This document shows, piece by piece, positions 1-10,268 of a DNA stretch of 25,548 bases. How positions within the stretch are numbered: the first letter of the stretch is position 1; every line of letters begins with the position of its first letter. A program made the position numbers and the translations under genes. The stretch spans positions 126,001 to 151,548 of the forward strand of contig JBBHKE010003364.1 of assembly GCA_037447655.1 (NCBI GenBank), given 5' to 3'. Source of the DNA: Zygnema cylindricum (Eukaryota; Streptophyta; Zygnematophyceae; Zygnematales; Zygnemataceae). Below the pieces are notes generated by a model. It worked only from the letters and a program-made list of their open reading frames with translations. It did no database searches and was not told where the DNA came from.

Positions 1-560
1 AAAAATTCTACAGAATTGACAAAACAAGTTGAAACTACATAAACATATATTTTTTTGTCATTAAATACCTTCCCAAAATTTCACATCAAAACATCAATCA
101 AAGTGATCAGACCAACTCGTCAAAGTTGCAGAAAAACAATTTGCCATTACTTTGATAAACTTGAATGTGATACTGAAAAATAAACTAAGTCCTATGATTT
201 ATACTCACATAGTAATCTGCTAAGCCCTACACTAATCAAATAACTACACGTGTAAATACGTACTGTACCGACTAACGACACTGTATGTCAACGGTACGTC
301 TACTGTATCGGAAGTTTGTCCATACCCTAATTAAAACTTTTATCCTATTTCAATATTGTAACACTAAAAAAATAACTCACTATGTACAAATTAAGGTTGA
401 TTCAGATATTTACAAATAGGTGTCGTACATAAATTGTGCCACTTGCTTAGTCATCAATTGGCGAATCGGTCCAAACGACTGTACAATCAAAACTGAAACC
501 TCTTGGTAGCAAGTCGGTCGCGCAAAGCGACGCGACTTGCTTAGTCAACTATGGTCCCGT
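1..560. other. AT-rich intergenic stretch, no gene seen
   Basis: No open frame of credible coding character is present. The stretch is rich in GTAC and CGTAC words. A 13-bp direct repeat (ACTTGCTTAGTCA) occurs at 441-453 and 535-547. An imperfect hairpin lies at 508-541, with arms AGCAAGTC and GACTTGCT and an inner stem GTCGC/GCGAC around a GCAAA loop. No transposon ends were recognised. Confidence 0.6.
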
Positions 561-591
561 CAGATTTCCTTCGCCATTGATGTATGCGAGA

Positions 592-807
592 TCAAGCGAT
601 TACATTAGCGTCCGTGCAAGAGTATTCGGAAATATACGGATCGTCAACAGGTTTAAAATGTTTCTTCAGGATGGACGGCACGCGCCCAACAATATTGTCC
701 CAATGTGGTCCCTCTTCGAATCGCGTCCGTCGACTCAATTCATATTCGTCGTTCATTCGTGTATCGTACAATTTGTCGTGTGTCACTATTTCGGATTCCG
801 TACTGGA
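592..807 (-). pseudogene. Unrecognised coding-like remnant, about 72 codons
   Basis: A minus-strand frame stays open for about 72 codons, from just after an in-frame TGA near 808 to a stop at 592. The stretch is richer in GC than its surroundings. The peptide is mixed and charged (for example RTRFEEGPHWDNI and ILKKHFKPVDDPY) rather than low-complexity, so it reads like protein. There is no ATG near the upstream edge, only a GTG and an internal ATG. I do not recognise the family. It lies where the downstream part of the neighbouring minus-strand copia element would be expected, but it shows no protease, integrase or reverse transcriptase motif. It may be an exon fragment, a relic of another transposon, or chance. 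Confidence 0.25.
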
Positions 808-996
808 TCATTATCGCAGGGATACAATTGATCCGCGCATACTGATGCCGCTTGTCCCAAATAAGTACATTACACTCTTTTGTACATGAGTAAATGTCAC
901 ACTTTTAAAGGTAAGTATTACAATTACTTATACCAAAAATATTATAAGTCCTAGAAACTCCCCTCACTACCTCATCTGCTGAGGACTAAAGCTCAT

Positions 997-1736
997 CTAA
1001 TGAGGACTAAAGCTTTCAAACTCAACAGGTGGAAGATCATGCAACACTTGGAAAAGGTAAACAAGAGTAGTTAGTGTTGTGACATCAGATGATGTCACAT
1101 GTTTTTTTAATTTTTCACTGCTTTCTTCATAGACTAGCTGATATGTTAAGTCAGGTAAGGTGATGTCCGCACAATTTTTGTCAACTATACCAACAAAAGA
1201 TTCTAAACTGGGCGGCAATCCTGCCAAAATCACGCTAATAAGATCTTCATGCGGCACAAGATAATTAATACATTTTAAACGCCCAGCGTATGATTGTACT
1301 TTTTGTATAAACGATAACATATCTTCAGACTTTTCGTTTTCAAGGAGAATAAATTCTCGTCGAAGGGCCAAGGAATGCGGCCATATGTCGGTTTTATACG
1401 CGGCGCATAAAATTCTCCAAGCTTTATTTGCAGTTGTGGCGCTTCGCACAAGATTTGCTATTGTTCCATACAACGACAAAATAAGACGAGACAAGCATCA
1501 AAGTCCTTTTCTCTCCACGCAATTATTGCAGTCTGGGTGACCACAAAATCATCGTCATCCCCATCTAGTAAAATTGGAATGATGACGTCTCCAATGACGT
1601 GGCCCCATAATTTCTCAAAACTGAATAAATGGTGGATTAGAAATTTCCAGTTGTAAAAGTCCTGTCCTTTAAACTTATGTACGGAGTTTGACACAACGGT
1701 AGTGGTGGGCCCATAACCTAATATGTTTTCGGCCAA
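997..1736 (-). pseudogene. Ty1/copia-type retrotransposon gag (UBN2-like), broken and truncated
   Basis: The product would be the capsid-like Gag of a copia LTR retrotransposon. The N-terminal part (1736 down to about 1495) has the usual copia opening, AEN followed by VHKFKGQDFYNWKFLI, a variant of the plant F-G-x-N-Y-x-x-W motif. The second part (about 1490 to 997, another frame) carries TANKAWRILCAAY, SFIQKVQSYAGRL and LAGLPPSLESFV, which match the conserved Retrotran_gag_2/UBN2 blocks. The two parts need a frameshift near 1489-1500. The start codon is lost: the codon at 1736-1734 is TTG, while the tandem copy has ATG at 2590-2588. The frame stops at 997 without a zinc knuckle, and no protease, integrase or RT follows. 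No LTR or primer-binding site was found upstream. It is therefore a dead 5' fragment. Confidence 0.87.
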
Positions 1737-2501
1737 AACAAGAAAAGATTTAAAGTAAAGGGACAAGAAAAAGTATAGATTACATAAAAAGGGACAAAAA
1801 TAGAAAAGACAGTAAGGGCAAATGGGATTGTCGTGAACTTAAGTTCAGTGTTTTAATTGAGAGTAAATAAATATTGTGAGACGCTTGATTTTTATAGATG
1901 AACTCAAGCATGTACGATGCACTATACGAAAGTGGAGGTACAACTAATCTAAGTACATCCTGATAAGTGGAGTTAGATCTAATCTGGGTAAATCTAAAAG
2001 TGGAGGTAGAACTAGTTTGAAAGATTCCAAGAGTTAAGACTAAATGTTCTAGGACTTAATCATCACCAAAGAGAAACTACCTAAACATAGTGGTTCAATA
2101 GTAGAGTGGAATGTCGAAGTCGTCGAATTCCAATATAATTAGTATTTACTTAGTTTTTGGTCTCTACAACTAGTATAAATAGTATAAGTATAGTTATTAG
2201 TATGTGGAATCAGTATTAGTACAGTAATATTTTGTGCAATTTGTATTAGCACAATTATTTGTATGTATAACTAGTAGTGGTACCCTTATTAGTTTATATA
2301 ACTATTATTCGTACATTTTCTAGTTTTTATAGTTTGTGGTAGTACAGTTATTCGAATAAATTATTCGAATAAATAATAAGTGTTAGTACAGTTTTTAGTC
2401 TGTATAATTAGTTATTAGTTTGTATAATTAGTTATTAGTGTGTATAATTAGTGTTAGTACAATTATTAGTAATGTATAATTAGTAGTAGTCCAAGTTTGA
2501 G
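1648..2501. repeat. 854-bp direct tandem duplication, copy 1
   Basis: This block is repeated at once as 2502-3355. The left breakpoint lies inside the gag frame and the right one inside the ~31-bp minisatellite. Reading both copies side by side I found one difference, A at 1736 versus T at 2590. Bases outside the block disagree immediately (1647 C versus 2501 G; 2502 C versus 3356 T), so the joint is blunt with no microhomology. Confidence 0.95.
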
Positions 2502-3355
2502 CAGTTGTAAAAGTCCTGTCCTTTAAACTTATGTACGGAGTTTGACACAACGGTAGTGGTGGGCCCATAACCTAATATGTTTTCGGCCATAACAAGAAAA
2601 GATTTAAAGTAAAGGGACAAGAAAAAGTATAGATTACATAAAAAGGGACAAAAATAGAAAAGACAGTAAGGGCAAATGGGATTGTCGTGAACTTAAGTTC
2701 AGTGTTTTAATTGAGAGTAAATAAATATTGTGAGACGCTTGATTTTTATAGATGAACTCAAGCATGTACGATGCACTATACGAAAGTGGAGGTACAACTA
2801 ATCTAAGTACATCCTGATAAGTGGAGTTAGATCTAATCTGGGTAAATCTAAAAGTGGAGGTAGAACTAGTTTGAAAGATTCCAAGAGTTAAGACTAAATG
2901 TTCTAGGACTTAATCATCACCAAAGAGAAACTACCTAAACATAGTGGTTCAATAGTAGAGTGGAATGTCGAAGTCGTCGAATTCCAATATAATTAGTATT
3001 TACTTAGTTTTTGGTCTCTACAACTAGTATAAATAGTATAAGTATAGTTATTAGTATGTGGAATCAGTATTAGTACAGTAATATTTTGTGCAATTTGTAT
3101 TAGCACAATTATTTGTATGTATAACTAGTAGTGGTACCCTTATTAGTTTATATAACTATTATTCGTACATTTTCTAGTTTTTATAGTTTGTGGTAGTACA
3201 GTTATTCGAATAAATTATTCGAATAAATAATAAGTGTTAGTACAGTTTTTAGTCTGTATAATTAGTTATTAGTTTGTATAATTAGTTATTAGTGTGTATA
3301 ATTAGTGTTAGTACAATTATTAGTAATGTATAATTAGTAGTAGTCCAAGTTTGAG
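2502..3355. repeat. 854-bp direct tandem duplication, copy 2
   Basis: This is the second copy of the block at 1648-2501. On the minus strand it carries the first 29 codons of gag, with an intact ATG at 2590-2588. The gag frame is then cut at 2502, where the sequence passes into the minisatellite end of copy 1. The near identity implies a very recent event, gene conversion, or an assembly duplicate. Confidence 0.95.
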
Positions 3356-3770
3356 TAATGTATAATTAGTATTAGTACATCTACATGTTTGTATAATTAG
3401 TGATAACACAGTTATTAGTATGTATTCTAGTAATAGTACAGATATTAGTCTTTACAATTTGTAATATTATAGTTCTATCATTATAGTTTTTAGTGTGTAT
3501 AATTAGTGGTAGCACAGTTATTAGTAAAGATAACTCTCTACAATAGTTCTATCATTATAGTTTTTAGTATGTATAAGTAACGCTAGCACGGTTATTAGTA
3601 CAGATAATTCTCTACAATTAGTATCAGATCAGTTTTTGTTTGTATAATTAATATAAGCACATTACTGGTTCATGCAATCAGTATTAGGCATTTTTCCAGT
3701 TATTAGTTTGTATAATCAGCGTTAGTAAAGGTATTAAATAATTAATATTAATACTCATAGAAAAGATACA

Positions 3771-3931
3771 TTGCTAATAACTGTCCTAATACTAATTAAA
3801 TATTACTAAAAACTGTATTAATACTAACTATACAAACCTATAGCTATATGAATCCTAATTATACCGACTAATAAGTGTACCAATACTGACTATACAGACT
3901 TATAACTGTACTATTGTACTAATACTAATTA
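3771..3931 (-). repeat. Inverted segment inside the minisatellite
   Basis: In this segment the repeat words are reverse-complemented: CTAATACTAATTA and CTATACAAAC replace TAATTAGTATTAG and GTTTGTATAG. Forward-orientation units resume at about 3932. The segment can fold against neighbouring forward units on either side. Confidence 0.75.
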
Positions 3932-4797
3932 TAAAATCAGTATTCATTTTGTTATTAGTACGTATAATCCGTATTAGTACGGTTAGTATTAGTACAGCTA
4001 TTAGTGCGTATAATCAGTATTAGTAAAGTTATGAGTTTGTATGATTACTATTGGTATGGTTATTATTCTGTAACATTAGTATAAGTATAGTTAGTTTGTA
4101 TAATAAGTATTATTACAGTTTTTAGTTTGTATGTATTATTGTTTTACTGTTAGTAGTTTGTATAATCAGTATTAGTACATCTATATGTTTGTATAATTAG
4201 TGATAACACAATTATTAGTATGTATTCTAGCAATAGTACAATTATTAGTCTCTACAATTTGTATCGCTATAGTTTTTAGTATGTATAATTGATGCTAGTA
4301 CGGTTATAAGTCCATATGATTAGTGTTAGTGCAGTTACTAGTGCAGTTACTAGCACTGTATAATTAGTATTAGGACAGTTTTTTGTAATGTATAATTAGT
4401 ATGTGGACAATTACTATATAAAAAAAAAATGTACAAATATTTGTATGTATAATTAATACTAACTCAATTTTGGTCTTTGTATGTATAATTAATACTAACT
4501 CATATTCTGGTCTGTAAAATTAGTACTAGTACAGTTAAGAATTTGTATAATAAGTATAAGTACAATTTTTAGTATGTATAATTAGTGTTTTATAGTTAAA
4601 GTTTGTATAATCAGTATTGGTTCAGTTATTTGTATGTATAATTAGTATTAAAACAATTAAAATTCTGTATAATTAGTATTAATACGATTATTGTCTCTCT
4701 AATTAATGTTAGTACAGTTATTAATAATGTTTAATTAGTATTAACACGGTTATTAGTCTATATAATTAGTATTAGAAAGGTTATTAGTTTGTATTAA

Positions 4798-5293
4798 TTT
4801 TTTTTTTCTATCTGTGATTTTTTTTTTTGACACTATATGTTCTCTTATCTGATTGGTCCTCTAGTTTTTTCATAAGTTTGGGAGGGAATGATTTCTTGTA
4901 CGGTCCACGTCCGTGCGCTTCGTTTTCGTAATTCTTCAAAAATGAAAGAGTGTATTCCGAACATGATGTCTTATGGCGGACGGCAGCTGCCGTTTGCTAT
5001 GCGCAACTGTCGAGTTTTGACGCATAAAACTACATCTTTTGTCCGCCGCTACGCTCCAAAATGGTCGAAACTTACCGTCTTAACCGTCACCGCTGCGATT
5101 TTTGTCATTTTATGAAATTTGGCGTACGGGTCAAAATTTATGACATTGTTTTCGCCTTTTTCTAAATGTGAACCACGCAACTAAAATAAAGAAGTGACAA
5201 AGGATAATCTTGGACATGATATACTTTAACGCTCCCTTTGCAATACATTGCGTTTCGTGGAAATGCTTTTGGGTTTTAAAACATTACAATAGA
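4798..5293. other. Spacer between minisatellite and element array, no gene seen
   Basis: It begins with T-rich tracts. A plus-strand open frame (4888-5115) exists, but its peptide is unlike any family I know and has no support. The 3' part is AT-rich and ends with TTACAATAGA, the left flank of the first NTTTACAC word. Confidence 0.5.
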
Positions 5294-5301
5294 GTTTACA
5301 C
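5294..5301. repeat. GTTTACAC, outermost left 8-bp target-site word
   Basis: This 8-bp word recurs at 6100-6107 (as ATTTACAC), 6934-6941 and 7874-7881, always in the same orientation and always between element ends of the type CATAG. It fits the hAT target-site consensus nTnnnnAn. Confidence 0.7.
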
Positions 5302-6099
5302 CATAGTTAAAGAGTAGGCGTTTTTATGGTAGGCCTTTGGTAGGTGCAAAAAGCTTGGCACAAAACTCGAGTAGAATAGGCATACTGTATGTCTGTGCGT
5401 TGTGCACACTCTTGTACGAACGTACGATCTGATGTATGATCATATACAGCGCACGCCGCTGGACAAAAGTTTTTAGCGAATTGACACGGTGTAGGATGAC
5501 ATTCCGCGGGAAAGAAAACCCAGAAAAAAAAAGAACGCATGGAGTGAAATGTGTGCGGTGGAGTGAATTACGTGCGGTGAATTTAAAATGAGCGCGGTGG
5601 AGAGCGGTGAGAGTGCGATGAGAGAGAGTACTGAGAGTTCATATTTTTTTCGGAAAGGGCGAAACCGCCAAAGTGTTTTTGCAGCCACCAACGGGTAGGT
5701 TTTGGTAATATTTTTGGCAGTGTGGAATATTTTTTTTTTATCGTCCCATACTCCCTGGTTGGTCAATTTGAGGCTTTATTTAGTGTGGCCTTCAAAATTG
5801 CACACGCTAATATGACAGATAATCTTATCGTAAGTTGTGTTTTGGTCTTTTCATGTGATCTTCTTAGATCGCTACTTTGATGAGCGACCGTCTGACCGTC
5901 CAAGTCTGACGGTTTTTTTGTTTAAATGTTTTTAAAAATTTAGACATGGCGTTTAATTCTCTATCGAACGATGTGCAACTCAACCCTGTTACTATTTTTT
6001 TTCATTTTGCGACCCATACAATGTCTTAAGGTCATATTGTATGTTTTACATACAATAGGCATATTGTATGGGCCTACTTTCACCTACTTTTGAACTATG
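5302..6099. mobile_element. TIR element A (non-autonomous, probable hAT-type MITE, 798 bp)
   Basis: The left end reads CATAGTTAAAGAGTAGG. The right end, reverse-complemented, reads CATAGTTCAAAAGTAGG, so the terminal inverted repeats are about 17 bp with one small gap each way. The element is bounded by GTTTACAC on the left and ATTTACAC on the right. Short imperfect TIRs plus an 8-bp direct repeat point to hAT. It has no transposase frame; the minus-strand open frames at 5307-5766 are not recognisable. Inside, a small hairpin TTGTATG/CATACAA lies near 6035-6055. The outer seven bases (CATAGTT) are shared with the B elements. Confidence 0.68.
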
Positions 6100-6107
6100 A
6101 TTTACAC

Positions 6108-6933
6108 CATAGTTGTTCACGGCGATTAGTGCAAACGTACCAATCTCGAAGAATTATACGTAGCGAACGCATTGAACCTTTTTAACAAATCGTTAAAAAT
6201 TGTCAATGAATTTCCTTCTGTACTATTCCGTACATAAAATAAAATAAAATTATACATACATCGCAGTTTGCAAGTTTTTCCGTTAAACGAGCGGTTAAAT
6301 ATTAAAATGGTTAAAATACATATCTGGCTCCATGTTAGTGTCGGAATTCCTTCATCAACTCGTAGCGGAGGCGTCAAATTAGGCTACGCCACATTTGTGG
6401 CTTACTCGAGTTCGAACGTCCTTAAAGGTAAACTTTTATCAAATTCCGTGGCTTCCTCGCGGTGTCGTTTTCAATATTCCATGGCGGCTTCTTTCAAAAA
6501 AAAATTGAAGAAGGGCTTTTATCAAATTCCGTGGCTTCCTCGCGGTGTTGTTTTCATTATTCCATGGCGGCTTCTTTCAAAAAAATCTGAAGAAGACGCC
6601 TGTACAAATTTCAAACTTACCGCGCGGAATTAGAGTGACATTCAACGTCTCTTTTCGAAAATGTCCGTATATTTTCGATGAAATAACGTACAAGTTCCGT
6701 GATATTTATGTTCAGTTCACTGAACAGAAAGTACCAATAACTACGTCGTATATTTTCTTGGAATTCCATACATATCTGTAAAAAAATATACAGTTACCGT
6801 AATTTATTTACAGGTTTCCGTATTTTTCCAGTTTCAGATTACAGTAGACGTTTTTTTGCGACTTTTCCAAAAGTCACGAATTATACGTTTCAATCGGAAA
6901 AAATGAAAAAATCGCGAGTTTTGAACATCTATG
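6108..6933 (+). mobile_element. TIR element B1 (non-autonomous, probable hAT-type MITE, 826 bp)
   Basis: The left end is CATAGTTGTTCACGGCG. The right end, reverse-complemented, is CATAGATGTTCAAAAC, giving a TIR of about 12 bp with one mismatch. It sits between ATTTACAC (6100-6107) and GTTTACAC (6934-6941). Most of its length is matched in inverse by B2: the outer ~180 bp, the middle around 6530-6750, and the inner end around 6845-6933. B1 contains an 83-bp tandem duplication (6433-6515 and 6516-6598) that B2 lacks. Frames at 6126-6781 are not coding-like. Confidence 0.72.
6433..6598. repeat. 83-bp tandem duplication inside B1
   Basis: Two adjacent copies begin CTTTTATCAAATTCCGTGG at 6433 and 6516 and differ at a few bases only. 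The corresponding part of B2 (about 7260-7345 on the other strand) has a single copy, so the duplication arose in B1 after the two elements separated. Confidence 0.9.
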
Positions 6934-6941
6934 GTTTACAC

Positions 6942-7873
6942 CGCTGTTGTTCCAATCGCGCGATCTTTTCCTTTTTTGCGATTGAAACGTATAATTTGTG
7001 ACTTTTGAAAAAATCGCAAAAAATCGTGATGTACTTTCTGTCCGGTAAACTGAACGGACAAATTATGTAAAAAGTACTGCGTTTCAGCGTAGTATGTACG
7101 GTTGTTTACGGTAATGTACGGAATTTAGCGAAATCATACGTCGCAGTTATTAGTATTTCTGTCCAGTAAACTGAACAGAAAATTCACGGAACTTGTACGT
7201 TATTTGTTAGAAAAAGTACGGACATTTTTGAAAAGAGACGTTGAGTTTCACACTATTGCGTTAAGTTTTAAAAATGTACGAACGTCTTGTTCATTTTTTT
7301 TTTAAAAGAAAGCGCCATGGACTGTTGAAAACGAGACCGCACAGACGCTGCCTCCCTCTGTTTTTGCCTTTTTGGATTAATGTGATCGTATCTTCAAAAA
7401 AAATAAAAAATTATGTCGTGCAACGCTGAATGTGAAAATGTCATTCATACATGGTCTGTACTTTATCTCTGTGAAGTAGTATTCTGTCTTAGAGAGAGAA
7501 GGCGGCTACGGCTGCCTGTCAGATAGTATCAGACATACGGACTTTAATAAAAATGTTGACTAGACCGAGATATGATCCAGGACCTACGATTTATTCAGCT
7601 GGTTTCATCACGTCCGTTACCATTCGATGAAGAGTTGTCGATGCACGCGTTGCGTGTGATACATACTTCAATATATACGATATTTTAGCACTCATTTAAG
7701 GGAAAACTTACAAACTGCGGTATATGTCAAATTTATTTTTGTTTAGATGTACGGAATAGTACGGATGAAAATTCATTAACGATTTTTACGATTTTTTTCA
7801 AGGGTTATATGCGTTTGTTACGTATAATTCGTCGCGATTAAATCGTTCTCACTAAACGCCGTGAACAACTATG
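6942..7873 (-). mobile_element. TIR element B2 (inverted relative of B1, 932 bp)
   Basis: The right end, reverse-complemented, is CATAGTTGTTCACGGCG and matches the left end of B1. The left end CGCTGTTGTTCCAATCGCG matches the inner end of B1 in inverse. It lies between GTTTACAC at 6934-6941 and 7874-7881. Compared with B1 it carries extra sequence within about 7345-7705 and lacks the 83-bp duplication. No transposase frame is present. B1 and B2 together make an inverted repeat of roughly 1.77 kb with only the 8-bp word at the centre. Confidence 0.72.
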
Positions 7874-7881
7874 GTTTACAC
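7874..7881. repeat. GTTTACAC, outermost right 8-bp target-site word
   Basis: It follows the CAACTATG end of B2 and is followed by AATGATATGG, presumably the original right flank. Together with 5294-5301 it would mark the original insertion target. Confidence 0.7.
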
Positions 7882-10126
7882 AATGATATGGTACGCACTT
7901 AAATATTTGATGTTTGCGTACGCTTTTAGACATCATAATTTGTAGTTCCTCCATCCAAAAAGATTTTGCGGCCATATAATCTTTGACTATTTTTAACCTC
8001 TGAACGTACCATTGAACGTACCAATGAACGTACCAATGATAATTGATCAGACGAGACATAACGGAGGATCTACAAGATATCACGGCCAGGAAACTTGTCC
8101 GTACGCTTACTGGGACAGCGTTATGGATTCGAGGCGTAAATCTGTACCCGCCACCCAATGGTTGCTTACACGACGCGTTCCAGGTTTGAAGGCTTCGCAA
8201 AAAATATCTAAGAGCACGTGTGAACATCCTTTGGAAGGGTCGATCTCGTTCTGCGAAACTTTTAAAATGAATATAGAGAAATTAAAAATTTTTAGTTGAC
8301 TTGGAAGGATCTACGCAGTTCCCACCGACAAAGACCCTAACTGAAAACCAAACTAAGGGCAGTTTCCCATTACGAACACATCGTAATCGTTTTCGCTGTC
8401 GTATGTGTAAACTTTAGCGAAATCGTCTCAAAAAACGACAAATCGCTCTAAATAAAGCAAACGCTCAACTTAAAAGGACACGAAAGCGAAACACAATACA
8501 AATGTTTTCGTAAAGAAATACCGCACAAAATCTTAACACGCGGATGTACTTTCACTCCTAGGGCTGTGAAGTCGTCTGACAGTTCCCTCCCTCTTTAAGA
8601 CAGGACCACCCGCTTCAACTTCTGGCTACCAATGTACCTAGACCACTTTTTGTCGCCAAGAATCTAGATTTTCATAATGTCATTTTTCGGTTAGGAAGCT
8701 TAACCCTAATTTCCCTTCGTTCTCTCTTCACTTTTTCATAGTAGCAAAAAGCAATGGAGACAGATAGGATGCGTCATGCAAACACCGATATTAGTAACAG
8801 TATTAACGAGTGAGAACTTCCCTTTTTTGAATTTGTTTCCTGGGCTTGCATACAGCAGTAAATTGAGAAAAATCAGCTCTTATATGTGTGGAAGAAAGTT
8901 GATGTACCTTTTCTTTGCAATTTATGAATTGGAGCAATGTACTACAGTTAGTTTCAAATCGTGGATTTTATTTGCGTTATGCCATTGCTCCTCTATATTG
9001 TTTTGTGTGCACGCAGCAATTTTTCTGCAGAAATTACTAATTCTTGTCTAATTGGTTTACTTTTTGAAGCACTGTTTGTACTAATATAGCGTACAGTAAT
9101 TTTTTCAATGTTCTCTTTCCTTCTCCTACACAACAAAAAGCAAATGCTGCACATTTGAATAGAAAATACATTTTCGATTTCTGGAAGTCAAATTGCTGTT
9201 CGGATGCTTATGATAAAGTAAAAAAAAATGAAGAAACATAAGTTTATATTTTGGTATTTATGTAACAATTTGTCAATAAAGGTCCTAAATCCAGTCAGTT
9301 TACGTTAGTGGTCAACTATGCAATCGCTTCGATTATAATTCTGTTGTCTCTCATTCGGTGGATACCTTTGATATTTTTATGAATCGAGTTTAGAAATCGG
9401 TGCATCAAATCCCTGTTTAGTTGTAATTTTAATATAATTCCCGCTTACAAGTTTCTTCAGCAATATTCTTACTCATTTCTCTAGCCACATTTGATGGTTT
9501 TTCCAGGTTTTTAGGGTTTTAGGGTTATTGTGCAAAATCTGATCCCATTTTTTTTTCCCCCGTTTTCCGTCATGTCCCGCCCGTATATGCTGTTTTCTCT
9601 TGGATCCAAAAATCTATGAAGGAAACGTCGCCTACATAGAATGATCCTATGCACCACATTTCCATAAAAGACGAATGCATTCTTGATAGTGCCCACTGTA
9701 CCTCAATCATCAACGCTACACTGTTTTCATTGGGATAAAGATCGTTGATTACCTCCTGCTTGGCAGCAGTAAATGTTAAATGTTGCACAAACGTCTTTTG
9801 GTTTACACTATTGTTTGATGAGCTAATATGAGCTCAATTACGAGGGCTCTATATAATTGAGCCATGGACTTTATAAAATGCTCCAAATTGATCCTAGAGA
9901 CAATCAAGAGTCAGTTTCCTTCAAAAGGCTATTTTTCAAATGCAACTGAAATTGGTCATTCATGCTTTTGTATTTCGTGTGAAGAATTTATGAAAGGCAT
10001 TCGTGGCAGCTTTAGATTGGATTTTTGAAAAATACAAAAAATATGCGTATGTTTTTTTAATCTTTTTTTAAATACAGAAGCGATTATGATTTCAGTAACT
10101 CTTTAATAGAGTGACTTCGTCTATAA
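7882..10126. other. Intergenic region upstream of the spliced gene, no gene identified
   Basis: A 12-bp unit TGAACGTACCAA is repeated three times at 8001-8036. From about 8560 on, the GTAC-rich vocabulary fades and the sequence becomes ordinary AT-rich intergenic DNA. Overlapping minus-strand frames at 9511-9788 and a plus frame at 8776-9051 give peptides I cannot place. A short inverted repeat (AGCTCAATTA at 9831-9840, TAATTGAGCC at 9854-9863) surrounds CTCTATATAA, a possible TATA-like word upstream of the gene; that is only suggestive. Upstream exons of the gene could be hidden here. Confidence 0.45.
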
Positions 10127-10268
10127 CAGTTCGAAAGCCGCTTTAATCGGCTGAAAAGTCGTTGGTACATTTCAATTGGCAGAATTGTAATGGGTGAAAG
10201 AACTCCTCTCCAGCAAGATGTCGTTGATGAGGTTGACGACGAGGTTGACAACGATATTCTGGCAGGCG
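10127..10268 (+). CDS. Exon 1 (acidic cytoplasmic N-terminus)
   Basis: The frame is open from 10127, after an in-frame TAA at 10124. The first ATG is at 10190. ATAACAG at 10123-10129 could also be an acceptor, making 10130 the start of an internal exon. The peptide has a basic run (FESRFNRLKSRWY) followed by an acidic run (DVVDEVDDEVDNDILAG). The donor GCG|GTGAGC at 10269 leaves one base and joins in phase to the acceptor at 10432. Alternatively the same frame reads on without a stop to 10460; see the A7 finding. Confidence 0.5.

Larger units (their letters stand above)
2131..4797. repeat. Degenerate ~30-31-bp minisatellite
   Basis: The stretch is built from variants of a ~31-bp unit that reads roughly GTTATTAGTNTGTATAATTA followed by GTATTAGTACA. 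Units are diverged and vary by a base or two in length. Higher-order duplications are visible: the 854-bp block, a 74-bp tandem pair at about 3471-3544 and 3545-3618, and a ~115-bp segment at about 3361-3475 recurring 800 bp on at 4161-4275. Between about 3771 and 3931 the unit runs in the opposite orientation. No open frame of note occurs. The array ends in a T-rich tract at about 4798-4830. Confidence 0.88.

Noticed and set aside
4888-5115. 75-codon plus-strand open frame
   Set aside because: There is no recognisable motif, no splice or promoter context, and no compositional contrast with the flanks.
9511-9788. Overlapping minus-strand frames of 61 and 72 codons
   Set aside because: The peptides are moderately protein-like but in two competing frames, with no family match and no splice support. 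They are left as unassigned.
9801-9808. GTTTACAC as another element junction
   Set aside because: The flanks (CGTCTTTTG and TATTGTTTG) do not show the CATAG-type ends seen at 5294-7881. The same applies to the copy at 22760-22767.
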